DNA of 64,000 nucleotides from Allokutzneria multivorans (GCF_039537405.1 NZ_BAABAL010000017.1:62001-126000), one strand, 5' to 3'; positions 42,514-50,322 are shown, counted from the first letter of the stretch. Numbers and translations are program-made. The notes: a model not told the origin generated them from the sequence alone.

Positions 42514-42552
42514 GTGACACGCGGCGGTTTCATGACTAGAATTCTGACCATG
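42514..42552 (+). promoter_or_regulatory. Promoter and operator of the toxin-antitoxin pair
   Basis: GTGACA (42514-42519), 17 bp, TAGAAT (42537-42542), 7 bp before the antitoxin ATG, so the mRNA is probably leaderless. The -10 lies in a dyad, ATGACTAGAATTCTGACCAT (42532-42551), with perfect core AGAATTCT, a probable site of antitoxin autoregulation. Confidence 0.65.
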
Positions 42553-42834
42553 AAGACACTGCCGTTGGCTGAGGTGAAGGCGCACCTGTCCGCCCTCGTC
42601 TCCGAGATCGAGGCGCAACACGAGCAGGTCACCGTGACCAAGAACGGCGCGCCTGCCGCTGTGGTGATCTCCGTGCACGAGTGGGAGTCCCTGCTGGAGA
42701 CGATCGCCGTGCTCAGTGATCAGCAAACGGTGGCTGATCTCGCAGAGGCGCAGCGCACTCGTGCCGCAGGTGAGACTTATGGAACCGATGACGTCCTGGC
42801 GGCTTTCGAGGCACGGCGGTCCGCAGGCGCGTGA
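42550..42834 (+). CDS. Phd/YefM-family antitoxin
   Basis: 94-aa antitoxin. The N-terminal Phd/YefM fold (MKTLPLAEVKAHLSALVSEI, VTVTKNGAPAAVVISVHEWE) binds DNA, and the C-terminal helix (VADLAEAQRTRAAGETYGTD) wraps the toxin. ATG at 42550 starts the fold; no ribosome site, consistent with the -10 just upstream. Its stop overlaps the toxin GTG (GTGA). Confidence 0.93.
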   Translation: MKTLPLAEVKAHLSALVSEIEAQHEQVTVTKNGAPAAVVISVHEWESLLETIAVLSDQQTVADLAEAQRTRAAGETYGTDDVLAAFEARRSAGA

Positions 42835-43100
42835 GTGAGATTTTTGAGCTGTCCTGGTCCAGTGCGGCCAGGAGAGCGGTCGCCAAAGACTTGCCAGAAG
42901 CCGTAGCCGCAGCAGTGCTCGAACTCGTGCTCGGACCTTTGCGGGAGAACCCGTACCGCGTGGGCAAGCCGTTGAGAGAGCCCTTCGAAGGAGTTTGGTC
43001 GGCACGGCGTGCCACGTATCGCGTGCTGTACCGCATCAACGAGGAAGAACGGACCGTGCTGATCGAGGCGATCAAGCACAGAGGAGACGCGTACCGCTGA
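42831..43100 (+). CDS. RelE-family toxin
   Basis: 89-aa RelE/ParE-fold toxin, probably a ribosome-dependent mRNA interferase. Fold marks are FELSWSSAARRAVAKDLPEA, LRENPYRVGKPLREPFEG, RRATYRVLYRINEEER and the basic tail IEAIKHRGDAYR. Basic residues for catalysis are present. GTG overlaps the antitoxin stop, so it is translated only with its antitoxin. A GTAACG/CGTTAC hairpin 24 bp after the stop (43125-43141) may terminate the unit. Confidence 0.93.
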   Translation: MSEIFELSWSSAARRAVAKDLPEAVAAAVLELVLGPLRENPYRVGKPLREPFEGVWSARRATYRVLYRINEEERTVLIEAIKHRGDAYR

Positions 43101-43214
43101 GGCGATACCTTCAAATCGGCCAACGTAACGTTCGGCGTTACTTTAGGCGATTTCGAGGTACTCGCGGAGCGCCTCGCTCTTCGTGGAACAACAGTCGGCT
43201 AGGTAGCGATGAGC

Positions 43215-43277
43215 TGCGCGAACGGCTTGTTTGACGCGTTGAGCGCACTGAACGGGTCGTTCAGGGCTTCAGCGACA
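43215..43277. repeat. Family A array 3a with duplicated 29-bp block
   Basis: Two units in 30-bp phase at 43218 (GCGAACGGCTTGTTTGAC) and 43248 (CTGAACGGGTCGTTCAG). Bases 43215-43243 recur exactly at 43360-43388, on the other side of a family B fragment. Confidence 0.8.
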
Positions 43278-43287
43278 GCGCGAGTGC

Positions 43288-43350
43288 GAGTTCGCTGGTC
43301 TTCAAGTACGGCCAACCCCTGCTGCGGCCGTCTCCAACGACGGTAAACCG
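43288..43350. repeat. Family B fragment B3
   Basis: About 63 bp aligning with the first half of the copy at 52363-52505: GTTCGCTGGTCTTCAAG, then CCAACCCC, then CGGCCGTCTCCAACGACGG and TAAACC. It lies within the family A array at this convergent junction. Confidence 0.75.
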
Positions 43351-43359
43351 TTGGTGGTG

Positions 43360-43452
43360 TGCGCGAACGGCTTGTTTGACGCGTTGAGGTACCTGAATGA
43401 GTCATTCAGGACGCTCAAGTACCTCAATGAGTCATTCAGCGCGTAACGGGGG
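43360..43452. repeat. Family A array 3b: 30-bp units
   Basis: Units at 43363 (GCGAACGGCTTGTTTGAC), 43393 (CTGAATGAGTCATTCAG) and 43423 (CTCAATGAGTCATTCAG), exactly 30 bp apart. The last ends immediately before the stop codon of the leftward FecCD permease gene. Confidence 0.9.
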
Positions 43453-44475
43453 TCAGAGGTGGTTGCGGCGCCATTCGCGGACGAGGAGCCAGGCGAGGTA
43501 GGTGCCGCCGATGGCGCTGGTGAGGATGCCGACGGGGAGCGGGGTCGGGGAGAAGAGGCGTTGCACGGCCAGGTCGCTGGCGACGAGCAGCAGGGAGCCG
43601 GTGGCCGCGGCGGCGGTGAGGCCGGGGCCGGGGGCGGCGGTGAGTTTGCGGGCCAGTTGCGGGGCGGCGAGGGCGACGAAGGTGATGGGACCGGCCGCGG
43701 CGGTGGCGACGGAGGCGAGGGTGACGCTGACGCCGAGCAGGGCCAGGCGGGTGGTCTCGACGGGGACGCCGAGTGCGCGGGCCTTGTCGTCGCCGAGTTC
43801 GAGCAGCGCGAGCTTCTGTCCGAAGTAGACGGTCGGCGGGAGCAGGAGCGCGAGGGCGATCAGCAGCGGGACGAGCTGGGTCCAGGTGCGGCCGTTGAGG
43901 GTGCCGGTGATCCACGTCTGCGCGGCGAGCGCGCCGGTGAGCGAAGCGCGCGTGACGAGGTAGTTGTTGGCGGCCAACAGCATGGCGCTCAGGCCGATGC
44001 CGACGAGCACGAGCCGGAAGCCCTGGACGCCGCGCCGGAAGGCGAGCAGGTAGGCGAGCGCGGCGGTGGCGGTACCGCCGATGAGCGCGCCGAGGGAGAT
44101 CTCGGCCATGCTGCCCTGGAACACCAGGATGGCGATCAGCGCGCCGGTCGCGGAGCCGTTGGCGAAGCCGATGAAGTCGGGGCTGCCCAGGGGATTGCGG
44201 GTCAGGCTCTGCAACACGGCACCGCTCAGCGCGAGCGCGGCGCCGACGAGGACGGCGATGAGCACGCGGGGCAGGCGCAGGCGGTTGACGATGAACTCCG
44301 TCGAGGGATCGCCGAAGCCGAGCACGGTGCGCACGACCTCCCAGACGGTGAGCGGGAAATCGCCGGTGGTCATGCTGATGGCGCCGAGCGCGAAGGTCAG
44401 CAGCAGCAACGTGATCACGACGCTGGCCGAGCGCGGGCGCACGCGCACGGAGACGGCGCGGAAGCGGAGGAGCAT
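43453..44475 (-). CDS. FecCD-type iron-siderophore ABC permease
   Basis: 340-aa permease with about nine to ten helices, in the BtuC/FecCD family. Marks are RLPRVLIAVLVGAALALSGA, QSLTRNPLGSPDFIG and LGDDKARALGVPVE (ATPase-coupling loop), and AGPITFVALAAPQLAR. ATG overlaps the stop of the other permease by one base (TGATG). Third gene of an operon with the solute-binding lipoprotein and a second permease. No ATPase gene is in the window. Confidence 0.94.
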   Translation of the reverse strand: MLLRFRAVSVRVRPRSASVVITLLLLTFALGAISMTTGDFPLTVWEVVRTVLGFGDPSTEFIVNRLRLPRVLIAVLVGAALALSGAVLQSLTRNPLGSPDFIGFANGSATGALIAILVFQGSMAEISLGALIGGTATAALAYLLAFRRGVQGFRLVLVGIGLSAMLLAANNYLVTRASLTGALAAQTWITGTLNGRTWTQLVPLLIALALLLPPTVYFGQKLALLELGDDKARALGVPVETTRLALLGVSVTLASVATAAAGPITFVALAAPQLARKLTAAPGPGLTAAAATGSLLLVASDLAVQRLFSPTPLPVGILTSAIGGTYLAWLLVREWRRNHL

Positions 44476-45473
44476 CACAACCTGCCAGGGGAACGACGGC
44501 GGCACAGCGCGATGAACACCGGGGCGCCGATGAACGCGGTGACGATGCCGACCTGCAACTCCGCGGGAGCGATCACGAAGCGGCCGATGATGTCCGCGCC
44601 CACCAACAGGATCGGCGCGAGCACGGCCGAATAGGGCAGCACCCAGCGCTGGTCGGTGCCGACGACCAGGCGCGCGGCGTGGGGAACGGCGAGGCCGACG
44701 AAGGCGATGGGCCCGGCAGCCGCCGTCGCCGCTCCACAAAGGACAGTCACGGCGAGCACGCCGAGCACGCGGGTGCGGCCGACGTGCACGCCGAGGGACT
44801 TGCCGACCTGCTCTCCGAGCGCCAGCGCGTTGAGCGGGCGGGACAGCAGCAGCGCGGCGGGAACGCTCACCAGGAGGAACGGCGCGACCTGGGCGAGCAC
44901 GTCGGCACCGCGACCGGCGAGCGCGCCGACCTCCCAGAACCGGAACTGGCCGAAGGACTGCGGGAAGAGCAGCAACATCGCGGAGTTGACCGCGTACAGC
45001 GTCGCGGTGATCGCGGCGCCGGCCAGCACGAGCCGCTCCGGGGTGGGCCTGCCGCGACCGCTCGCGCCGAGCAGGTAGACCACCACCGAAGCCGTTGCCG
45101 CGCCGGCGAAAGCGAGCCAGACGTGTCCGGTCACGGTGGTCACGCCGAAGAAGGTGATGCCCGAGACCACGGCGGTGGACGCGCCGAGCGTCACACCGAG
45201 CAGCCCGGGGTCGGCGAGGGGGTTGTGGGTGAGCGCCTGCATGAGCGCGCCCGACAACCCCAACGCCGCGCCGACCAGGACGCCGAGCAGCGTCCTGGGC
45301 AGCCGAACCTCGTGCACGGTCACGGCCTCGACGGAGCCGTCGTGGTGCCACAACACGCGCCACAGCTCGGAGATCGGGATGTTGCGCAGTCCGAGCCACA
45401 CGCTGAGCACGATGGTGACGCCGAGCGCGACCAGCGCGACGACGAGGCCGAGCCCTCGCAGAGCTGGTCTCAC
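44475..45473 (-). CDS. FecCD-type iron-siderophore ABC permease
   Basis: 332-aa permease, partner of the other FecCD protein; the two form the membrane channel. Marks are VRLPRTLLGVLVGAALGLSG, MQALTHNPLADPGLLGV, LGEQVGKSLGVHVGR and AGPIAFVGLAVPHAAR. GTG overlaps the stop of the binding-protein gene (GTGA), so the whole operon is coupled and probably under the IdeR-type box at 46513-46531. Confidence 0.94.
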   Translation of the reverse strand: MRPALRGLGLVVALVALGVTIVLSVWLGLRNIPISELWRVLWHHDGSVEAVTVHEVRLPRTLLGVLVGAALGLSGALMQALTHNPLADPGLLGVTLGASTAVVSGITFFGVTTVTGHVWLAFAGAATASVVVYLLGASGRGRPTPERLVLAGAAITATLYAVNSAMLLLFPQSFGQFRFWEVGALAGRGADVLAQVAPFLLVSVPAALLLSRPLNALALGEQVGKSLGVHVGRTRVLGVLAVTVLCGAATAAAGPIAFVGLAVPHAARLVVGTDQRWVLPYSAVLAPILLVGADIIGRFVIAPAELQVGIVTAFIGAPVFIALCRRRSPGRL

Positions 45474-46483
45474 TTCACCTTGCCCGCCAGCATCGGAACG
45501 AGCTTGTCGATGGCGTAGGGGATCGACAGCACGGTGTTGAACGAGATCGCGGCGCCGATCGGCGGCTCGTTGTACGGCACGAACAGGTCGCGCTTCTCCT
45601 GCGCGACCTTGAGCTTGCGGTACAGCGGCTCGTCGCGGACGCGCTGCGAGGCCACCTCGTCCTCCGACAGCCAGAGCAGCAGGTCCACGTCGAGCAGGTC
45701 CAAGCCCTCCGAGCCGATGCTGATGATGTTCTCCGCCTTGGGGACGTCGACGATCTTCTGCGGCATCTTGAAGCCGGACTCGGTCAGGAACGCGGCCTTC
45801 GGGTCGTGCGCGGCGAACGCGGCGTAGTTGCCGGGCTCGAAGGTGTCGGCGACGATCGCGGTCTTGGTCGCGAACGCCGGGTTCTCCTTGCGCACCTTGG
45901 CGAAACGCTCACCGATGTCGGTGATCAGCTTCTCCCCGGTCGCACCCTTGCCCAGCGCCTTGGCCAGGTTGCGGGTCATCTCCTGCCAGGTCGCGGCGTA
46001 GTCGGCGAACTTCCCGGACTGCGCGACCACGGGCACGCCGATCTGGCTGAGCGTGTCGTACTGCTCCTTCTTCATCCCCGAGTACTGGGCGATGATCAGG
46101 TCGGGGCGCAGCTTGGCGATCTTCTCCAGGTTGTACTCGTCGCGCTCGCCGACGATCTCCGGAGGGGTGGTGCCCCACAACGGCTGCGTCCACGGCCACT
46201 TGCCGAACGGGCGCTCCTTGAACCAGTCGACGACGCCGACCGGCTTGACGCCCACGGCGAGCGCGACGTCCTGGTCGGACAGGCCCAGCGTCACCACGCG
46301 CTGCGGCTGCGACTTGATCTCGGTGACCCCGTACTTGTGCTCCACGCGCACCGGGAACACGCCGTCAGCCGTGGGTGCCGACCCCCCGGCGTCACCCGGC
46401 TGAGGGGTTGCCGTGCTTCCGCACGCGGCCAGGACGACGGCCATGGCTAGCGCGCTGATCAGGCGTAATGACACTCTGGGCAC
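45470..46483 (-). CDS. Iron-siderophore ABC transporter substrate-binding lipoprotein
   Basis: 337-aa FepB/FhuD-type binding protein. Lipobox VVLAACGS (Cys21). Two lobes joined by a long helix: QPQRVVTLGLSDQDVALAVG, KLRPDLIIAQYSG, then KTAIVADTFEPGN and YAIDKLVPMLAGKVK. It captures a ferric siderophore at the outer face of the membrane. GTG with GGGGAG upstream and a DtxR/IdeR box 30 bp before it. Confidence 0.94.
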   Translation of the reverse strand: MPRVSLRLISALAMAVVLAACGSTATPQPGDAGGSAPTADGVFPVRVEHKYGVTEIKSQPQRVVTLGLSDQDVALAVGVKPVGVVDWFKERPFGKWPWTQPLWGTTPPEIVGERDEYNLEKIAKLRPDLIIAQYSGMKKEQYDTLSQIGVPVVAQSGKFADYAATWQEMTRNLAKALGKGATGEKLITDIGERFAKVRKENPAFATKTAIVADTFEPGNYAAFAAHDPKAAFLTESGFKMPQKIVDVPKAENIISIGSEGLDLLDVDLLLWLSEDEVASQRVRDEPLYRKLKVAQEKRDLFVPYNEPPIGAAISFNTVLSIPYAIDKLVPMLAGKVK

Positions 46484-46512
46484 GAGGCTCCCCTTCGACG
46501 TGGTAACCCGAA

Positions 46513-46531
46513 TGAGGGAAGGCTAACCTAA
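46513..46531 (-). promoter_or_regulatory. DtxR/IdeR iron box
   Basis: TGAGGGAAGGCTAACCTAA matches 16 of 19 positions of TTAGGTTAGGCTAACCTAA, the recalled DtxR/IdeR consensus. It lies 30 bp upstream of the siderophore-binding protein gene. Iron-replete IdeR should repress the operon. Confidence 0.85.
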
Positions 46532-46609
46532 GGCCCGGTCCCCTCGTAACGCCGTGGTGCCCATCGGCCAAGAAGAGGTGTCGCACACGACTCAGGGGAC
46601 GGGTGGCCG

Positions 46610-47161
46610 ATGACCGACTTCACGCGAACAGGCCACGATCCCGCCGCGTTCGAGGCGTTCTACCGCGAGCACGTCCAGGCGGTGCAGCGCTTCGTCGTCC
46701 GCCGCGTCGACGATCCGCACCTCGCCGCCGACCTGACCGCTGACGTGTTCCTCGCGGTGATCGACACGGCGCACACCTTCCGCGCGGACAGGGGTGACCC
46801 GAAGCGCTGGCTCTTCGGAGTCGCGCGCAACGTGGTCGCGGGGGAGCTGCGGCGCCGGGCACGAGGACTGCGCGCGGCGAGCCGGATCGCCGGGCGGGCG
46901 CTGCTCGACGAGGACGACATCGCCGCGCTGGAGCGGCGGATCGACGCGGCGAGCCGGGCGCGCGAGCTGTACCGGGCGATGGACCGGCTCTCCGACGGGG
47001 AACGGGCCGTGCTCGAACTGGTCGCGCTCGACGGGCTGACCGTCCAGGACGCCGCGAAGGCGCTGGGCGTGCGGGCCGGGACCGCGCGGGTGCGCCTGCA
47101 CCGGGCGCGGCGGCTGATGCGCGAGCACCTCGTCTCCTCGACCGCGGAGGTCCTGCCATGA
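46610..47161 (+). CDS. ECF-family RNA polymerase sigma factor
   Basis: 183-aa ECF sigma factor. Region 2 includes FEAFYREHVQAVQRFVVRRV, LAADLTADVFLAVI and RWLFGVARNVV. Region 4 is LSDGERAVLELVALDGLTVQ and GVRAGTARVRLHRARRLM. Its stop overlaps the start of a membrane protein that may be its anti-sigma factor. Starts 127 bp from the divergent siderophore operon. Confidence 0.92.
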   Translation: MTDFTRTGHDPAAFEAFYREHVQAVQRFVVRRVDDPHLAADLTADVFLAVIDTAHTFRADRGDPKRWLFGVARNVVAGELRRRARGLRAASRIAGRALLDEDDIAALERRIDAASRARELYRAMDRLSDGERAVLELVALDGLTVQDAAKALGVRAGTARVRLHRARRLMREHLVSSTAEVLP

Positions 47162-47727
47162 CCGAACGATTCGAAGACCGCCTGCTCACCGAGCTGAAGC
47201 AGGTCGTCGCGGAGCGCGAGCCCGTCCGCCCGGCGGCCAGGTGGCGCCTCGCGCTCGCCGCAACGGGGCTCGCGGCCGTCGCGGTGCCTCTTCTGTTCAC
47301 CGGTGGTGGAGCTGCCTTCGCGCTGGAGAAACAGCAGGACGGCACCGTGCGCGTGGAGATCAAGCAGCTAAGCGACGCGGCGGGGCTGGAGCGCAAGCTC
47401 GCTGAGCTGGGCATCAAGGCGAAGGTCGACTACCTCCCCGCGGGCAAGACGTGCCGGGCTCCGCGCTTCACGCCGATGCGGGACAAGCCGGTGAGCTCGG
47501 CCGGAGCGCTGTCGACGGGGCTCAGCAGCTCGGAGGCGGCGGGCACGGCGGCGGTGTTCACCTTCGACCCGGCGGATTTCACCGGCGACCGGGCCGTGGT
47601 GATCGAGACCTCCGGCGAAGGGGACGTGTCCGGGCTGGTGGTCACCTTCGCGGAGGGGGCGGTCGGCGCGTGCGTGCCGGTCGACGCTCCGATCCGGCCG
47701 GGTCTGGACAGCGGCGGGCCCCGGTAG
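47158..47727 (+). CDS. Single-pass membrane protein, possible anti-sigma partner
   Basis: 189-aa protein: short cytosolic N-terminus (MTERFEDRLLTELKQVVAER), one membrane helix (about 40-63) and an extracytoplasmic domain with two Cys (KTCRAPRF, GACVPVD). There is no zinc anti-sigma motif. ATG overlaps the sigma factor stop (ATGA), the arrangement of sigma/anti-sigma pairs in actinomycetes; function as anti-sigma is inferred from this. Family not recognised with certainty. Confidence 0.8.
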   Translation: MTERFEDRLLTELKQVVAEREPVRPAARWRLALAATGLAAVAVPLLFTGGGAAFALEKQQDGTVRVEIKQLSDAAGLERKLAELGIKAKVDYLPAGKTCRAPRFTPMRDKPVSSAGALSTGLSSSEAAGTAAVFTFDPADFTGDRAVVIETSGEGDVSGLVVTFAEGAVGACVPVDAPIRPGLDSGGPR

Positions 47728-47769
47728 GCTCGGTGGGGTCCCAGCCCCGAGCCTGAGCCGGACGGATCG

Positions 47770-48027
47770 ATGAAGCAGGTGTCCATGAAGGACCGCTCAG
47801 GCAGCCAGGCGTGGCTCGGGCCGATCTCCCTGGGCCTCGCGGTCGCCAGCTGGATCTTTCCGTACGTGAACCTGGTGCTCGTGGTGATCGCGTGCGTCTG
47901 CGGCGTCGTCTCGATCGTCACCAGGAAGTGGCACACCATCGACTGGACGGCCGTCGCGGGCATCTGTGTCGCGTCGGGGCAGGCGGTGCTCTCGCTGCTG
48001 GTGTACGCAGCGTCGCTGCACCCGTAG
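47770..48027 (+). CDS. Small two-helix membrane protein (DUF4190-like)
   Basis: 85-aa protein with two or three hydrophobic segments (about 17-47 and 60-82), beginning MKQVSMKDRSGSQAWLGPIS. The layout resembles DUF4190 membrane proteins; function unknown. A second ATG lies at 47785. It is 13 bp before the PPOX-type gene, likely in one transcript. Confidence 0.65.
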   Translation: MKQVSMKDRSGSQAWLGPISLGLAVASWIFPYVNLVLVVIACVCGVVSIVTRKWHTIDWTAVAGICVASGQAVLSLLVYAASLHP

Positions 48028-48039
48028 GAGGGAGCACAG

Positions 48040-48423
48040 GTGGAGTACTTCGCGTTGCGGACGTACAAGAAGGACGGATCAGCGGTCACGGGCCCGATCT
48101 GGCTCGCACCCGCGGGAGGCCGCCTCTACGGCTACACGCCGAGTCGTTCGTGGAAGGTCAAGCGGCTGCGGCGTGATCCGCGCGTGGAGTTCGCGCCGTC
48201 GGACTTCCACGGCAATCCGCACGGGCAGTGGCGCAGCGGGCGGGCGCGCGTGCTGCCGCCCGCCGAGCTGCGCACCGCCAAACGCGCGATGACTGCCAAG
48301 TACGGCAACAAGTTCCGGTGGTTCACCATCGTGCTCCTGCTCGGCAGGGTGCGGCGCAACGGCGGCTCGGCGGTGGGGATCGAGATCGAGGCCAGCCCGT
48401 CGGAGTTCAGCCCGTCGGCGTGA
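48040..48423 (+). CDS. PPOX-class F420-dependent oxidoreductase-like protein
   Basis: 127-aa small flavin/F420-binding split-barrel protein. Marks are the N-terminal YFALRTYKKDGSAVTGPIW, then GRLYGYTPSRSWKVKRLRRD and VEFAPSDFHGNP, the usual Rv-type PPOX pattern. It probably reduces small quinones or unknown metabolites with F420 or flavin. GTG with GGAGGGAG upstream. Its last 17 bases overlap the end of the convergent SDR gene. Confidence 0.88.
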   Translation: MEYFALRTYKKDGSAVTGPIWLAPAGGRLYGYTPSRSWKVKRLRRDPRVEFAPSDFHGNPHGQWRSGRARVLPPAELRTAKRAMTAKYGNKFRWFTIVLLLGRVRRNGGSAVGIEIEASPSEFSPSA

Positions 48424-49147
48424 GGTAGTCCGCCCCGCCGACGAAGACGGTGTGCCCGGTCGCGACCGGCTCCACGGCGGCGCGGGCGACGGCCTCGGCG
48501 AACTCGGCGACGGTGGGCAGGCTCTGCACTTCGGCCCGGCGCGCGTCGACGATGCCGGGCTCGGCGCGGTCGAGCAGCGTGACGGTGATCGTGCCCTCGA
48601 TCATGTCGCCGGACACCACGACCAGCCCGATCCCGCGCTCGCTCAACGAAGGGATGCGTGCCCGGAGTGCGTCCTCCCCGGCGCGCTTGCTCGCCGCGAC
48701 GGCCTCGTAGGAGTCGTAGGTCGGGCGCTGGCCGTGGAAGTGCGCTTGGTGGCTGGTCACGAACACCACGCGGGAGAGCGCGGGCATGAGCGGCAGCGCC
48801 AGTTCCACCGCACGCACCTGCGCATCGCGGTTGAGCCGCATCGCGTAGTCCGGGTCGCGATCGCGCTCCATGCCGCCAGAAGCGTTGAGCACCAACGCAT
48901 CCAGCCGACCGCAGCGCGCGCGGACGAGGTCGAACATCGCCGCGACCTCGGACGGGTCGGTGAGGTCGGCCTTGACCGCCTCGGCGCTGCCGCCCGCCGT
49001 CACGATGTCCGCCACCACGCCGTCAGCGCGCTTCGCCTTGTCCCGGTAGTTCACGAAGACGTGCGCTCCGGAGGCGGCGAGCAGGCGTGCGGTGTCGGCT
49101 CCGACGCCACGCGAGGCTCCCGTCACGAGCACGACTCGACCAGTCAT
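48407..49147 (-). CDS. SDR-family oxidoreductase
   Basis: 246-aa short-chain dehydrogenase. TGASRGVGADTARLL is the cofactor motif and VLNASGG replaces NNAG. The usual Tyr-x3-Lys reads YEAVAASK (Y-x6-K), so the catalytic spacing is atypical and activity is uncertain. ATG at 49147 gives GGAAG a 5-nt spacing; ATG at 49150 is adjacent. It overlaps the TetR stop, so the two genes form an operon. Confidence 0.88.
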   Translation of the reverse strand: MTGRVVLVTGASRGVGADTARLLAASGAHVFVNYRDKAKRADGVVADIVTAGGSAEAVKADLTDPSEVAAMFDLVRARCGRLDALVLNASGGMERDRDPDYAMRLNRDAQVRAVELALPLMPALSRVVFVTSHQAHFHGQRPTYDSYEAVAASKRAGEDALRARIPSLSERGIGLVVVSGDMIEGTITVTLLDRAEPGIVDARRAEVQSLPTVAEFAEAVARAAVEPVATGHTVFVGGADYLTPTG

Positions 49148-49839
49148 CATTTCTTCCTGCTTCCCAAGGCTTTCAGGCGCTCAGCCGCGATGGTGACCCC
49201 GTCAAGGAGCTCGGTTCCGCGCGGTACTCGGCGACGGGGGAGGTGGGTGTTGAGCACGGCGCCGAAGCCCACCGTGCGCACGGTCGCGTCGATGATCTCG
49301 TTCACGTCGTCGGGCCACGGCAGCGCCGGCTGAGTGATCAGCAGCGCCGCGCAGCCATGCACGGCGGTCCACATGGTCAGCGCGACGGTGTCGGGATTCC
49401 CTTTCAGCACACCGCTTTCCACGCACGCGGTGACCGCGTTCACCATGTGCTCGAAGCACGTCCTCGACGCTTCTGCGGAGGCCGAGGGGCGCATCAGCAG
49501 CAGGCGGTACTGCACGGGGTGGTCGAGCGCGAAGTGCACGTAGGCGCGCCCGCACTCGCCGAGCGCGATGAGCGGGTCGGTGATGCGGCTGACCGCCTCG
49601 CGGATGCGGTTGCCCAGCTCGTCCCACACGCGCAGGCACACGGCCTCGATCAGCGCTTCCTTGCCGCTGAAGTGCAGGTACACCGAGGGTGTCGTGACCC
49701 TGGTGCGCTGCGCGACCGCGCGCAGGGTCAGCGCGTCCTCGCTGCCGGTCTCCACGAGCAGGCGTTCGGCGTTGCGCAGGATCTCCTCGCGCAGCCGTGC
49801 GCCGTCCCCCGGCTTGGCGCGGGTCCTCCTGGCTTCCAC
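49147..49839 (-). CDS. TetR/AcrR-family regulator
   Basis: 230-aa repressor. Helix-turn-helix TLRAVAQRTRVTTPSVYLHF with SGKEALIEAV, then a TetR_C_33-like ligand domain. GTG start, first gene of an operon with the SDR gene and divergent from a GNAT gene. Two palindromes in the divergent gap (49849-49875) are its probable operators. Confidence 0.92.
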   Translation of the reverse strand: MEARRTRAKPGDGARLREEILRNAERLLVETGSEDALTLRAVAQRTRVTTPSVYLHFSGKEALIEAVCLRVWDELGNRIREAVSRITDPLIALGECGRAYVHFALDHPVQYRLLLMRPSASAEASRTCFEHMVNAVTACVESGVLKGNPDTVALTMWTAVHGCAALLITQPALPWPDDVNEIIDATVRTVGFGAVLNTHLPRRRVPRGTELLDGVTIAAERLKALGSRKK

Positions 49840-49848
49840 GCCGCTATG

Positions 49849-49875
49849 TTGACGTCGTCAAGTTGACGGTGTCAA
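49849..49875. promoter_or_regulatory. Tandem TetR-type operators in a divergent promoter
   Basis: TTGACGTCGTCAA (49849-49861) and TTGACGGTGTCAA (49863-49875) are two 13-bp palindromes of the form TTGAC-N3-GTCAA, centres 14 bp apart. TTGACG (49849), 17 bp, TCAAGC (49872-49877) could form the promoter of the rightward GNAT gene with leaderless GTG at 49885. Confidence 0.8.
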
Positions 49876-49884
49876 GCTGGGCGC

Positions 49885-50322
49885 GTGATCGAGGTCGCCC
49901 CGCTGGTCCCCGAGGACCGCGAGAGATGGGAAGTCCTGGCCCGTGGCTACAAGGACTTCTACAAGACGGTCGAAACCGACGAGAGCTACGAGCGGACCTG
50001 GCGCAGATTGCTGGCGGGTGATGGCGCGCACGGGATGGCCGCGCACCTGGACGGGCAGCTCGTCGGCATTGCGCACTACCTCGTCCACACGACGGTGTGG
50101 ACGGGGGATTCCTGTTATCTCCAAGACCTTTTCGTCGACGAGGCCGCGCGCGGCCACGGTGCCGCACGGGCTCTCATCGAGGGTGTCGCGGCGGTGGCGC
50201 GCGACCGGGGCTGTCCTCGCCTGTACTGGCAGACGCATCAGGACAACGCCACCGCCCGCGCGCTCTACGACAAGGTCGCGTCCTTCGGCGGGATGATCGT
50301 CTACGTCAGTAGCCCACCGTGA
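49885..50322 (+). CDS. GNAT-family N-acetyltransferase
   Basis: 145-aa acetyl-CoA-dependent transferase. The acetyl-CoA loop is DEAARGHGAARALIEGV (R/Q-x-x-G-x-G/A), preceded by YLQDLFV and followed by LYWQTHQDNATARALYDKVA, typical of GNATs acting on small amines. Divergent from the TetR gene and probably controlled by it. Its last 17 bases overlap the convergent NAD-binding protein gene. Confidence 0.9.
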   Translation: MIEVAPLVPEDRERWEVLARGYKDFYKTVETDESYERTWRRLLAGDGAHGMAAHLDGQLVGIAHYLVHTTVWTGDSCYLQDLFVDEAARGHGAARALIEGVAAVARDRGCPRLYWQTHQDNATARALYDKVASFGGMIVYVSSPP

